Shown here in pieces: positions 17,523-24,919 of a stretch of DNA of 26,163 nt. Position 1 is the stretch's first letter; every line of letters starts with the position of its first letter. This stretch comes from an uncultured Clostridia bacterium (GTDB lineage: Bacteria; Bacillota; Clostridia; UBA1381): NCBI GenBank assembly GCA_944391255.1, contig CALXSW010000035.1, positions 1 through 26,163 of the forward strand, given 5' to 3'. Under the pieces are notes generated by a model. That model was not told the origin of the DNA, ran no database searches, and saw only the letters and a list, made by a program, of their open reading frames with translations. The position numbers were made by a program, and so were the translations under genes.

Positions 17523-18529
17523 AAAAATTATCTGAGCTTAACGGTGTTGCCGGAAACGAAAAAGTAGTGCGGGAATATATAATATCTCTTATTTCAGATA
17601 GGTGTACAAAAGTTGACGTAGATGTAATGGGAAATATCATTGCATTTAAAAAAGGAAGATCGTCGGACAAAAAGATAATGCTCGCGTCAAATATGGATGA
17701 AGCAGGATTTATAGTATCTGAAATAACAGACAGTGGATACCTGAAATTCAAACCGGTAGGCGATATTGATCCGCGCACCTTGGTTTCAAAGCGTGTAGTT
17801 ATAGGCGATAACGGTGCAAAAGGCGTAATTGGAATGAAAGCGATACATCTTCAGAAGAAAAGTGAAAGAGAAAGCGCTGTTTCTGTAAATTCGCTTTTTA
17901 TAGATGTTGGATGCTCCAAAAAATCAAATGTCTCGGTTTCTTTGGGAGATTATATTACTTTTGATACAAAATTTGGTGAAAATGGTGATATAATAAAAGG
18001 AAAGGCTCTCGATCGTTTCGGGTGCGCATGTCTTATTGAGGCTATGGATGAAGAGGCGGCATATGACACATATTTTGTTTTTTCAACGCAGCGCGAACAG
18101 CCTGGCAAAATATGCGGCAGAGGACTTATGACAGCGTCATATACAATAAATCCTGATATAGCTCTCATAGTCGATACCGTTTCATCAGGCGACGTCTATA
18201 AATCAGAAAAGCATAATATAAGCGCGCGGCTTGGAAGCGGAGCTGTTATTGAATATATGGACAGGACAAGTATAGCTGACACGATTCTGACATCAAAAAT
18301 AAAAAATATTGCGGTAAGAGAAAATATAGGCGTTCAGGATAAAATGACATCAACAGGCAGAACGATCACAGGCGCTGTGTCGGGTGCCGTATGCGCATGT
18401 GTAGGGATACCTTGCAGATATTCTCACACGCCGGTGTGCATGATGAATAAAAAGGATATTGACGCGGTAAGCAAAATATGCAGACTATTTGTCAAGGAAA
18501 GGGAGATAGCTGATGGAATTACTCAATAA
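17507..18529 (+). CDS. M42 family paralogue 2, probably catalytically inactive
   Basis: Homologous along its length to the M42 genes on either side (340 residues), with the same two-domain layout, but key positions have changed. The first metal-binding His is Asn62 (SNMDEAG where the neighbours read AHMDEIG). The catalytic Glu is Arg196 (TQREQ versus TQEEV), and the ALDNR segment is one residue shorter (ALDR, 168-170). The GGTDA segment is replaced by STGRTIT. Asp64, Asp169, Glu197, Asp223 and His307 remain. The frame is uninterrupted over its whole length with a good TGGAGGGTGA ribosome site, so it is kept as a protein rather than decaying. I infer a structural or regulatory subunit; residual activity on another substrate is not excluded. 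Confidence 0.88.
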   Translation: MALSLKKLSELNGVAGNEKVVREYIISLISDRCTKVDVDVMGNIIAFKKGRSSDKKIMLASNMDEAGFIVSEITDSGYLKFKPVGDIDPRTLVSKRVVIGDNGAKGVIGMKAIHLQKKSERESAVSVNSLFIDVGCSKKSNVSVSLGDYITFDTKFGENGDIIKGKALDRFGCACLIEAMDEEAAYDTYFVFSTQREQPGKICGRGLMTASYTINPDIALIVDTVSSGDVYKSEKHNISARLGSGAVIEYMDRTSIADTILTSKIKNIAVRENIGVQDKMTSTGRTITGAVSGAVCACVGIPCRYSHTPVCMMNKKDIDAVSKICRLFVKEREIADGITQ

Positions 18530-19493
18530 ACTCACTCAGACAGACTCTCCGTCAGGAAGAGAAAAAGCAATAAGAGATATAATAGTTTCCGAAGCGGAAA
18601 AACTCGGATTTGAGATCTCATATGACGCGCTCGGAAGTATAATTGCTCACCGAAAGGGAGCCGGAAAAAAACTGATGCTTGACGCGCATATGGATGAAAT
18701 AGGCATAATCGCAACATATATAGATGATAATGGATTTATCAGATTCGGTTCAGTGGGCGGCCTTGATATAAAGGAGCTTCTTAAAAGACGAGTAAGATTT
18801 GAAAATGGAACTATCGGTATAATAGGCAGTGAAGAGGAAGCGTTCAATGAAAAAGCATCTGTGTCAAAGCTGTTTATAGATATTGGCGCAAAGGATAAAG
18901 AAGAAGCTGAAAAACGCGTAAAAACAGGTGATACGGCTGTTTTTGTCGGAGACTTCTACTGTGATGGTGATATAGTTATATCAAAGGCTCTTGACAACAG
19001 AGCGGGCTGCTATATACTTTTAAAGGTCATGGAAGAAATAAACGACAGCGAAAACGATCTTTATTTTGTTTTTTCAACACAGGAGGAGGTCGGACTCAGA
19101 GGCGCCAAGACGGCGGCATTTTCAATAATGCCTGATTATGCTATAGCTGTAGACGTAACTGATACGGGAGATACCCCATCATGTCCGGTAATGGATGTAA
19201 AAATGGGAAAAGGCGCCGCGATAAAGGTTATGGACAGGAGCGTTATGTGTGATATAACGACTATAAATGTTCTAAGGGAAATTGCCGAAAAAAATAATAT
19301 CCCATATCAGACAGAAATAATGGCTGACGGAGGCACTGATGCCGGCGCTATAGCTTTGACAGGCGGAGGCGTAAAAGCTGGTGGAGTATCAGTTCCTACA
19401 AGATATATTCACAGCCCGTCAGAAATGGCATCTATAAAGGATATAAACGCATGCATAGAGCTTTTGAAATATGCATGCGCATATAGATGGTGA
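18513..19493 (+). CDS. M42 family metallo-aminopeptidase, paralogue 3 (intact active site)
   Basis: Third tandem M42 peptidase, 326 residues, cytosolic. The full set of ligands is present: His59 and Asp61 in DAHMDEIG, Asp161 in ALDNR, catalytic Glu191 and ligand Glu192 in TQEEVG, Asp214 in AVDVTD, His300 in YIHSP, and GGTDAGA at 273-279. It overlaps paralogue 2 by 17 bases, with an AAGGGAG site inside that gene, so the trio is likely translated in a coupled fashion. Its ALDNRAGC and TQEEVGLRGA motifs are closer to the family consensus than those of paralogue 1, so this is probably the most typical enzyme of the three. Confidence 0.94.
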   Translation: MELLNKLTQTDSPSGREKAIRDIIVSEAEKLGFEISYDALGSIIAHRKGAGKKLMLDAHMDEIGIIATYIDDNGFIRFGSVGGLDIKELLKRRVRFENGTIGIIGSEEEAFNEKASVSKLFIDIGAKDKEEAEKRVKTGDTAVFVGDFYCDGDIVISKALDNRAGCYILLKVMEEINDSENDLYFVFSTQEEVGLRGAKTAAFSIMPDYAIAVDVTDTGDTPSCPVMDVKMGKGAAIKVMDRSVMCDITTINVLREIAEKNNIPYQTEIMADGGTDAGAIALTGGGVKAGGVSVPTRYIHSPSEMASIKDINACIELLKYACAYRW

Positions 19494-19519
19494 CCGATGC
19501 GGAGAAAATAGGTGAAATT

Positions 19520-21706
19520 ATGAAGATAAAAAAAAGAGTAGCTATATTTACAGCTGCTGCTATCATATTAAATACAGCTGCTTTTGCAGCAGAATTAGAT
19601 GACAGATATTATTTATATATGCCACAGGAAATTTCAGGTGAAATAGATCTGACGTATTCACCCTATGATACTGCTGAGTTTTACAAGTATATTTCCGAAA
19701 TAAAAACCGCGCTTGCTCAGCCGGGTCAAGATGATTTTATCAGGGAAAGGCTTGAAAATATATATAACGAATATCTTAAGTCGGTCGACACATATTATAT
19801 GGCGGTGCTTGAAGCCGATAAACATTTTAATATTGAAAATTCAGCTGCGGTAACGTCTGAATATAGCACAAATTCTAAGCTGTATGAGAAGTTTACTGAG
19901 GTTCTGATAGATTTAGTCGATTCAGATTACGCATATATTTTGCGCGATATACTTGGATATGAAATGACAGAAGAGGAGATAGAGGAGTATATCAAGAGTG
20001 CCCCTACTGAAGAAGATCTTGCTCTTGAACAGCAAGAAAATGAGCTTGTGCAGCAGTACAGCGGCATATACGGAGACAGCGAAAAGTCGGCAGAGCTGTA
20101 TTTGCAACTTCTTGATGTCAGAAAGCAGATAGCTGAAAAAGCAGGATTTCAAAGCTATACAGATTATATAAATCAATCTGTATATGGCCGCGACTATTCT
20201 TCAGAAGAGATAACAGAGTTTCAGAATGCTGTCGCTGAGTATATATCGCCATATTTTACCGATGCAATGGCGGCATATTATTTGAGTAATATGGCTGTAC
20301 CTGAAGCGGACATGGAGACTGTCCGTGACAGGATAGGTGATATAATGGGTAAGATAGATCCGGAGCTTGAAGAAACATACGACTATATGGTCAGCAATGA
20401 TCTTTACGATTTTGAATACAGCGCTGATAAAAACCCAGCATTTTCGGGCTATACGGTGTCGTTTCCGTATTTAAAGCTGCCATATATCGTTACAAATCCA
20501 TATACTAATTATGGATCAGACTACATTGATAATGCTATAACAATAATTCATGAGTTCGGACATTTTAGCTCTATTCTTCATGATCCAATAAATGAAGAAA
20601 AATATTCTGCTTTGCTGCAATGGCAGTCTGTTGACACAAGCGAAGTTCAATCGCAGGGATTGGAAGTTCTGGCAGAAAAGTATTTTGGCGAGCTTTTCGG
20701 CAGTGGAGCGTCTGGCGCGAGATACAACGCATTTTTAAACCGTGTGTCCACAATGCTTGACGGCTGCATTTTTACAGAATTTGAAACAAAGGCATATGAG
20801 CTTGAAAACCCTACCGTTCAGGAGCTTAACAAAATAGCTGCTGAAGCTATGTCAAAATATTACTGTACAGAAGTTGATGAAGAATCGGCAATGAGCGCAT
20901 GGACGACTGTTTCTCATATTTTCCAGTCGCCGCTCTATTACTTATCGTATGCGGTTTCAAGCGCTGCTGCATGCGAACTATATGCTATGTCTATAGATGA
21001 TTATGATTATGCTGTAGATCGGTATATGCGTCTTTCATCGTTAGGTCAGTCTGTTCCGTTTAAAGTTGCTCTTGGAATGTGCGGAATAGAAAATCCTATT
21101 GACGATGAGGCAATAAAAGAAATATCCGATATAATGGGTGAAAAATACGCCTTGGGATATGAAGATGTAAAAGCCGAATCATGGTATTATCCGTATATAT
21201 TATACACATCGCATGTTTTTGAAGCTGTTGATATAAAACATTTTGAGCCAGATGTTAATATTACAAGAGGTGATTTTGTAAAGCTGCTCGGCAGAGCAGA
21301 AGATTTCTATTACGGAATAGAAACTGATAGTGATCTAATATTTGATGACGTTTCAGCTTACAGTGATGAGGCTGTATATATATCATGGGCATATGATAAT
21401 GGAATAATAACCGGAGTATCAGACACTATTTTTGATGGTGACGCGCCTATAACGCGTGAACAGCTCGTAGCTATAATGTACAGATATGCTGAATACAAAG
21501 GCGAGAACACAGATGCAGATAAAAAACTCGCGGATGATTTTTATGACTGTGATGATATATCTGATTGGGCGGAGCTGCCTGTAAGCTGGGCTGTTGAAAA
21601 CAGTATCGTGAACGGAAAAGATAATAATATGTTTGACCCGCTCGGAAATGCTACAAGAGCGGAAAGCTCAAAGATCATGACGATGTTTATAGAAAACTAT
21701 TATTAA
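19520..21706 (+). CDS. Secreted M3-like metallopeptidase with three SLH domains
   Basis: Counting from the ATG at 19520 (728 residues): a signal peptide (KIKKR, then a hydrophobic run ending TAAFA|AE near residue 25), a long helical peptidase domain, and three SLH repeats at about 545-598, 605-661 and 670-728. The zinc site is HEFGH at 344-348, with the third ligand probably Glu375 in DTSEVQSQ, which fits the M3 / oligoendopeptidase pattern; a later YYLSYAVSSAA segment also matches that family. SLH domains bind secondary cell-wall polymers, so the enzyme is probably displayed on the surface and cuts peptides outside the cell. An ATG at 19487 inside the M42 gene would bury the signal peptide behind 11 polar residues, so I reject it. 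Last gene before a terminator. Confidence 0.88.
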   Translation: MKIKKRVAIFTAAAIILNTAAFAAELDDRYYLYMPQEISGEIDLTYSPYDTAEFYKYISEIKTALAQPGQDDFIRERLENIYNEYLKSVDTYYMAVLEADKHFNIENSAAVTSEYSTNSKLYEKFTEVLIDLVDSDYAYILRDILGYEMTEEEIEEYIKSAPTEEDLALEQQENELVQQYSGIYGDSEKSAELYLQLLDVRKQIAEKAGFQSYTDYINQSVYGRDYSSEEITEFQNAVAEYISPYFTDAMAAYYLSNMAVPEADMETVRDRIGDIMGKIDPELEETYDYMVSNDLYDFEYSADKNPAFSGYTVSFPYLKLPYIVTNPYTNYGSDYIDNAITIIHEFGHFSSILHDPINEEKYSALLQWQSVDTSEVQSQGLEVLAEKYFGELFGSGASGARYNAFLNRVSTMLDGCIFTEFETKAYELENPTVQELNKIAAEAMSKYYCTEVDEESAMSAWTTVSHIFQSPLYYLSYAVSSAAACELYAMSIDDYDYAVDRYMRLSSLGQSVPFKVALGMCGIENPIDDEAIKEISDIMGEKYALGYEDVKAESWYYPYILYTSHVFEAVDIKHFEPDVNITRGDFVKLLGRAEDFYYGIETDSDLIFDDVSAYSDEAVYISWAYDNGIITGVSDTIFDGDAPITREQLVAIMYRYAEYKGENTDADKKLADDFYDCDDISDWAELPVSWAVENSIVNGKDNNMFDPLGNATRAESSKIMTMFIENYY

Positions 21707-21720
21707 TATTTATTCATTAT

Positions 21721-21767
21721 AGCTGTGTTAAATTCATTGGGATTTGACACAGCTTTGCCTTTTTTAT
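21721..21767 (+). terminator. Intrinsic terminator after the SLH peptidase
   Basis: Stem 21721-21733 pairs with 21742-21754 over 13 positions with one G-U pair (AGCTGTGTTAAAT against ATTTGACACAGCT). The loop is eight bases, and TTGCCTTTTTT follows. It lies 15 bases after the SLH-peptidase stop and separates the long upstream run from the leu operon. Confidence 0.88.
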
Positions 21768-21796
21768 AATATTTTTTATTTTTTTTTGAAAAAGTA

Positions 21797-21825
21797 TTTA
21801 CTAATTATGCAAAATATGATAAAAT
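21797..21825 (+). promoter_or_regulatory. Probable sigma-A promoter for leuCDB
   Basis: TTTACT (21797-21802) and TAAAAT (21820-21825) are separated by 17 bases, within the AT-rich gap before leuC; a start near 21832 would give a leader of roughly 75 bases. Another -10-like hexamer, TATGAT, at 21815 has no -35 at proper spacing. The leader is too short for a T-box, and no T-box or other known riboswitch sequence was recognised. Confidence 0.5.
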
Positions 21826-21905
21826 AATTCAAATGTGTGATTTTAAGATCATTGCGATAAGTAATTATTAATTTTGTAATTTATAAATGAAAGGATTGAT
21901 ATATA

Positions 21906-23168
21906 ATGGGAATGACCATGACGCAGAAAATTCTTGCAAAGGCTGCCGGACTGGATTCAGTCAAAGCGGGAGATCTGATTATGGCAAATCTGAGTCTCGT
22001 GTTGGGTAACGACATAACTTCACCTGTCGCTATCAGAGAATTCGAGAAGCTTGGTAAGGACAGTGTTTTTGATAAGGCGAAGATCGCGCTTGTTCCGGAC
22101 CACTTTACTCCTAATAAGGATATAAAGTCTGCACAGCAGTGCAAGGTAGTCCGCACATTTGCAGCAGATCAGAACATTGAAAACTATTTTGAGGTCGGAG
22201 AAGTGGGAATAGAGCATGCGCTGCTCCCAGAAAAAGGCCTTGTAGTAGCCGGAGATGTTGTGATCGGCGCTGACTCACATACATGTACATATGGCGCGCT
22301 CGGCGCTTTCTCAACAGGCGTAGGCTCAACTGATATGGCTGCCGGAATGGCAACGGGAAAAGCATGGTTCAAGGTTCCGGAGGCTATAAAGTTTAATCTG
22401 ACAGGAAAGCTTCCAGCATATACAAGCGGAAAGGATCTTATTCTTCATATTATAGGTATGATAGGTGTAGACGGCGCATTGTATAAGTCAATGGAATTCA
22501 CAGGCGAGGGTATGCACACCTTGACAATGGATGACAGATTTACAATAGCAAATATGGCGATCGAGGCAGGTGCTAAAAACGGCGTATTTGAGGTTGACGA
22601 GCTTACACGCGAATATATGAGATCACATTCTACAAAGTCATTTACTGAATTTACAGCAGACGATGATGCTGAATATTCACAGGTTATAGATATAGATCTT
22701 TCGAAAGTTCCTCACACAGTAGCATTCCCGCATCTTCCTGAAAATGCGAGAACGCCGGAAAACTGGGGCGATGTAACGATAGATCAGGTAGTTATCGGCT
22801 CATGCACTAACGGAAGACTCAGCGATCTTCAGAGAGCTGCTGAAATTCTGAAGGGCAAGAAGGTTAAGAAGGGTATAAGAGCTATCATATTCCCGGCTAC
22901 ACAGAGAATCTATCTTGAAGCTTTGAAGGACGGCACTTTGTCAACTCTTGTAGAAGCCGGATGCGTTATTTCAGCGCCTACATGCGGACCTTGTCTTGGC
23001 GGACATATGGGTATTCTCGCAGAGGGAGAAAGATGTGTTTCTACAACGAACCGTAACTTTGTTGGACGTATGGGGCATGTTGACAGTGAGGTTTATCTTG
23101 CAAGCCCTGAAGTTGCGGCAGCAAGCGCTATTACAGGAAAGATCACAGCGCCTGAAGAAGTTATGTGA
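21906..23168 (+). CDS. leuC: 3-isopropylmalate dehydratase large subunit (LeuC2 type)
   Basis: With LeuD, isomerises 2-isopropylmalate to 3-isopropylmalate in leucine synthesis. It is an aconitase-family protein with a 4Fe-4S cluster bound by Cys300 (GSCTNG), Cys360 and Cys363 ([10 protein letters not shown]). [19 protein letters not shown] and [14 protein letters not shown] are family signatures. At 420 residues it is the shorter form found in clostridia and archaea (the E. coli form is about 466). This subfamily also includes homoaconitase and methylmalate dehydratase, but the adjacent leuD and leuB support isopropylmalate. An AAAGGA site lies ten bases before the ATG. Confidence 0.94.
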   Translation: MGMTMTQKILAKAAGLDSVKAGDLIMANLSLVLGNDITSPVAIREFEKLGKDSVFDKAKIALVPDHFTPNKDIKSAQQCKVVRTFAADQNIENYFEVGEVGIEHALLPEKGLVVAGDVVIGADSHTCTYGALGAFSTGVGSTDMAAGMATGKAWFKVPEAIKFNLTGKLPAYTSGKDLILHIIGMIGVDGALYKSMEFTGEGMHTLTMDDRFTIANMAIEAGAKNGVFEVDELTREYMRSHSTKSFTEFTADDDAEYSQVIDIDLSKVPHTVAFPHLPENARTPENWGDVTIDQVVIGSCTNGRLSDLQRAAEILKGKKVKKGIRAIIFPATQRIYLEALKDGTLSTLVEAGCVISAPTCGPCLGGHMGILAEGERCVSTTNRNFVGRMGHVDSEVYLASPEVAAASAITGKITAPEEVM

Positions 23169-23184
23169 TTGGAGGTATATATAA

Positions 23185-23676
23185 ATGAATGCAAAAGGTA
23201 CAGTAATAAAATACGGTGATAATATTGATACGGACGTTATAATTCCGGCAAGATACCTCAATACTTCACTTCCAGAGGAGCTTGCAAAGCATTGTATGGA
23301 GGATATTGATGCTGATTTCGTAAATAAGGTACAGAACGGCGATATCATGGTCGGAGGCGCGAATTTTGGATGCGGCTCATCAAGAGAGCATGCGCCTATC
23401 GCTATAAAGGCGAGCGGTATATCTTGCGTTATAGCTGAAAGCTTTGCGCGTATCTTCTTTAGAAATTCGCTTAATATAGGCTTGCCTATACTTGAATGCC
23501 CTGAAGCGGCAAAGGATATTGAAAGCGGAGATGTCGTTTCAATTAATTTTGATACAGGCGTTATAACAAATGAAACAAAGAACAAGCAGTATCAGGCAAC
23601 AGCGTTCCCGCCATTTATGCAGGAGCTTATCAATGCCGGCGGCTTGGTAAAATATATAAGCGAAGGCAAAATGTGA
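23185..23676 (+). CDS. leuD: 3-isopropylmalate dehydratase small subunit (short type)
   Basis: Swivelling small subunit of isopropylmalate isomerase, completing the active site of LeuC. The short length of 163 residues goes with the LeuC2 type rather than the roughly 200-residue enterobacterial form. Family signatures are [14 protein letters not shown] near the N-terminus, [14 protein letters not shown] (58-71), [18 protein letters not shown] and a closing KYI motif. It follows leuC by 16 bases with a TTGGAGGT ribosome site. Confidence 0.94.
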   Translation: MNAKGTVIKYGDNIDTDVIIPARYLNTSLPEELAKHCMEDIDADFVNKVQNGDIMVGGANFGCGSSREHAPIAIKASGISCVIAESFARIFFRNSLNIGLPILECPEAAKDIESGDVVSINFDTGVITNETKNKQYQATAFPPFMQELINAGGLVKYISEGKM

Positions 23677-23709
23677 TTAGATTATTTAATATAACAGAGG
23701 TAGATAGAA

Positions 23710-24771
23710 ATGGCTGATTTTAAAATTGCTTTGATCAAAGGTGACGGTATAGGTCCTGAAATAGTTGACGGCGCGGTTACAGTTCTTGACGCTGTTGCAA
23801 AAAAATACGGACATAATTTCAATTATACAGAAGTAGATATGGGTGGCTGTGCTATAGATAAGTTTGGCACTCCGCTTCCTCAGGAAACAGTAGATATATG
23901 TAAAGCTTCCGACTCAGTTCTTCTCGGAGCTGTTGGCGGCCCTAAGTGGGATAACTGCAAGGAACGCCCTGAAAAAGGTCTTCTCGGTATAAGAAAAGCG
24001 TTGGGACTCTATTCAAATCTTCGTCCATCTATTCTCAAGAAGCAGCTTAAGGACGCTTCTCCGCTCAAGGACGAAAAGCTTGCAAACGGTCTTGATGTAA
24101 TGGTAGTTCGTGAGCTTACAGGCGGAATATATTTCGGTGAACGTCACACTGCTGAAGATGGATCATGGGCAAGTGATGAAGAAAAATATAGTGTTGAAGA
24201 AGTAAAGAGAATAGGCAAGATCGCTTTTGAAACAGCTATGCTCAGAAATAAGCGCGTTGTTTCAGTGGACAAGGCGAACGTGCTCGATTCATCAAAGCTC
24301 TGGAGAAAAACAATGACAGAGCTTGCAAAGGATTATCCGGAAGTTACTCTTACTCATATGTATGTTGATAACGCTGCAATGCAGCTGGCAATTAATCCGG
24401 CGCAGTTTGATGTTATCGTGACTTCAAATATATTCGGTGATATACTTTCTGATCTTTCATCGGCTATTGCCGGTTCTATCGGAATGCTGCCGTCGGCATC
24501 TCTGGGCGCTACAAAATGCGGTATGTATGAGCCTATCCATGGTTCAGCTCCGGACATTGCCGGAATGGATATTGCAAATCCTATAGCGACGATAGTATCT
24601 GCGGCTATGATGCTTGAAATGTCTTTCGGACTCAGCGCTGAGGCAAAAGCAATCAATGATGCGGTGGATAAGGTGCTTGATATGGGTTACAGAACTACTG
24701 ATATTTACAGCGATGGAATGAAGAAAATAGGCTGCAAGGAAATGGCAGCGCTTATAGCAGAAAATATCTAA
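23710..24771 (+). CDS. leuB: 3-isopropylmalate dehydrogenase
   Basis: Oxidises and decarboxylates 3-isopropylmalate with NAD+, the third step of leucine synthesis. GDGIGPEI at the N-terminus, GPKWD, the arginine motif [21 protein letters not shown] with the conserved tyrosine, VDKANVL with the catalytic lysine, the metal-binding aspartates of [10 protein letters not shown] and the adenine-binding [15 protein letters not shown] are all present. Length 353 is typical. A GAGG site lies nine bases before the ATG. It closes the operon; leuA, which supplies the first step, is not in the window. Confidence 0.96.
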   Translation: MADFKIALIKGDGIGPEIVDGAVTVLDAVAKKYGHNFNYTEVDMGGCAIDKFGTPLPQETVDICKASDSVLLGAVGGPKWDNCKERPEKGLLGIRKALGLYSNLRPSILKKQLKDASPLKDEKLANGLDVMVVRELTGGIYFGERHTAEDGSWASDEEKYSVEEVKRIGKIAFETAMLRNKRVVSVDKANVLDSSKLWRKTMTELAKDYPEVTLTHMYVDNAAMQLAINPAQFDVIVTSNIFGDILSDLSSAIAGSIGMLPSASLGATKCGMYEPIHGSAPDIAGMDIANPIATIVSAAMMLEMSFGLSAEAKAINDAVDKVLDMGYRTTDIYSDGMKKIGCKEMAALIAENI

Positions 24772-24779
24772 CATATATT

Positions 24780-24815
24780 AGAGGGAGACAAGTATAGCGC
24801 TCCCTCTGTTTTTTT
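24780..24815 (+). terminator. Intrinsic terminator of the leuCDB operon
   Basis: AGAGGGAG (24780-24787) pairs perfectly with CTCCCTCT (24800-24807) around a 12-base loop, followed by a G and seven T. It begins eight bases after the leuB stop codon. Confidence 0.9.
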
Positions 24816-24827
24816 ACAAAAATTCTC

Positions 24828-24856
24828 TTTACAACGACAAAAAATTATGATATAAT
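24828..24856 (+). promoter_or_regulatory. Sigma-A promoter of lon with extended -10
   Basis: TTTACA (24828-24833) and a perfect TATAAT (24851-24856) are 17 bases apart, and the -10 is preceded by TGA, giving an extended TGATATAAT. Transcription should start near 24863. No CIRCE (HrcA) or CtsR operator sequence was recognised around it, although lon is often a stress gene. Confidence 0.85.
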
Positions 24857-24864
24857 ACATAACG

Positions 24865-24901
24865 TGTATCAAAAAATAATTTTACTGATACAAATTTTTT
24901 T
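24865..24901 (+). repeat. Inverted repeat plus T-run at the lon transcription start
   Basis: TGTATCA (24865-24871) and TGATACA (24886-24892) are exact reverse complements, with AAAA (24873-24876) able to pair with TTTT (24880-24883) inside. Seven T follow at 24895-24901. Placed just after the predicted start site, this could be a repressor operator, a weak attenuator, or a 5'-end hairpin that protects the mRNA; sequence alone does not decide. Confidence 0.6.
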
Positions 24902-24903
24902 AT

Positions 24904-24919
24904 TGGAGTGATAGTTTTG
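24904..24919 (+). promoter_or_regulatory. Ribosome site and TTG start of lon
   Basis: GGAGTG (24904-24909) lies nine bases, counted from the end of GGAG, before TTG at 24917. An in-frame ATG at 24923 would be 15 bases away, further than usual, so TTG is the preferred start; it adds only two residues. Confidence 0.6.

Noticed and set aside
19487..19519. ATG at 19487 as start of the SLH peptidase
   Set aside because: It would put eleven polar residues before a normal signal peptide; AGGTGA just before 19520 supports the later ATG.
22971..23585. 204-codon open frame on the minus strand across leuC and leuD
   Set aside because: It spans two conserved genes and their junction on the other strand, and no family motif is seen.
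24857..24916. HrcA (CIRCE) or CtsR operator upstream of lon
   Set aside because: Neither consensus is present; the inverted repeat there has a different sequence and spacing.
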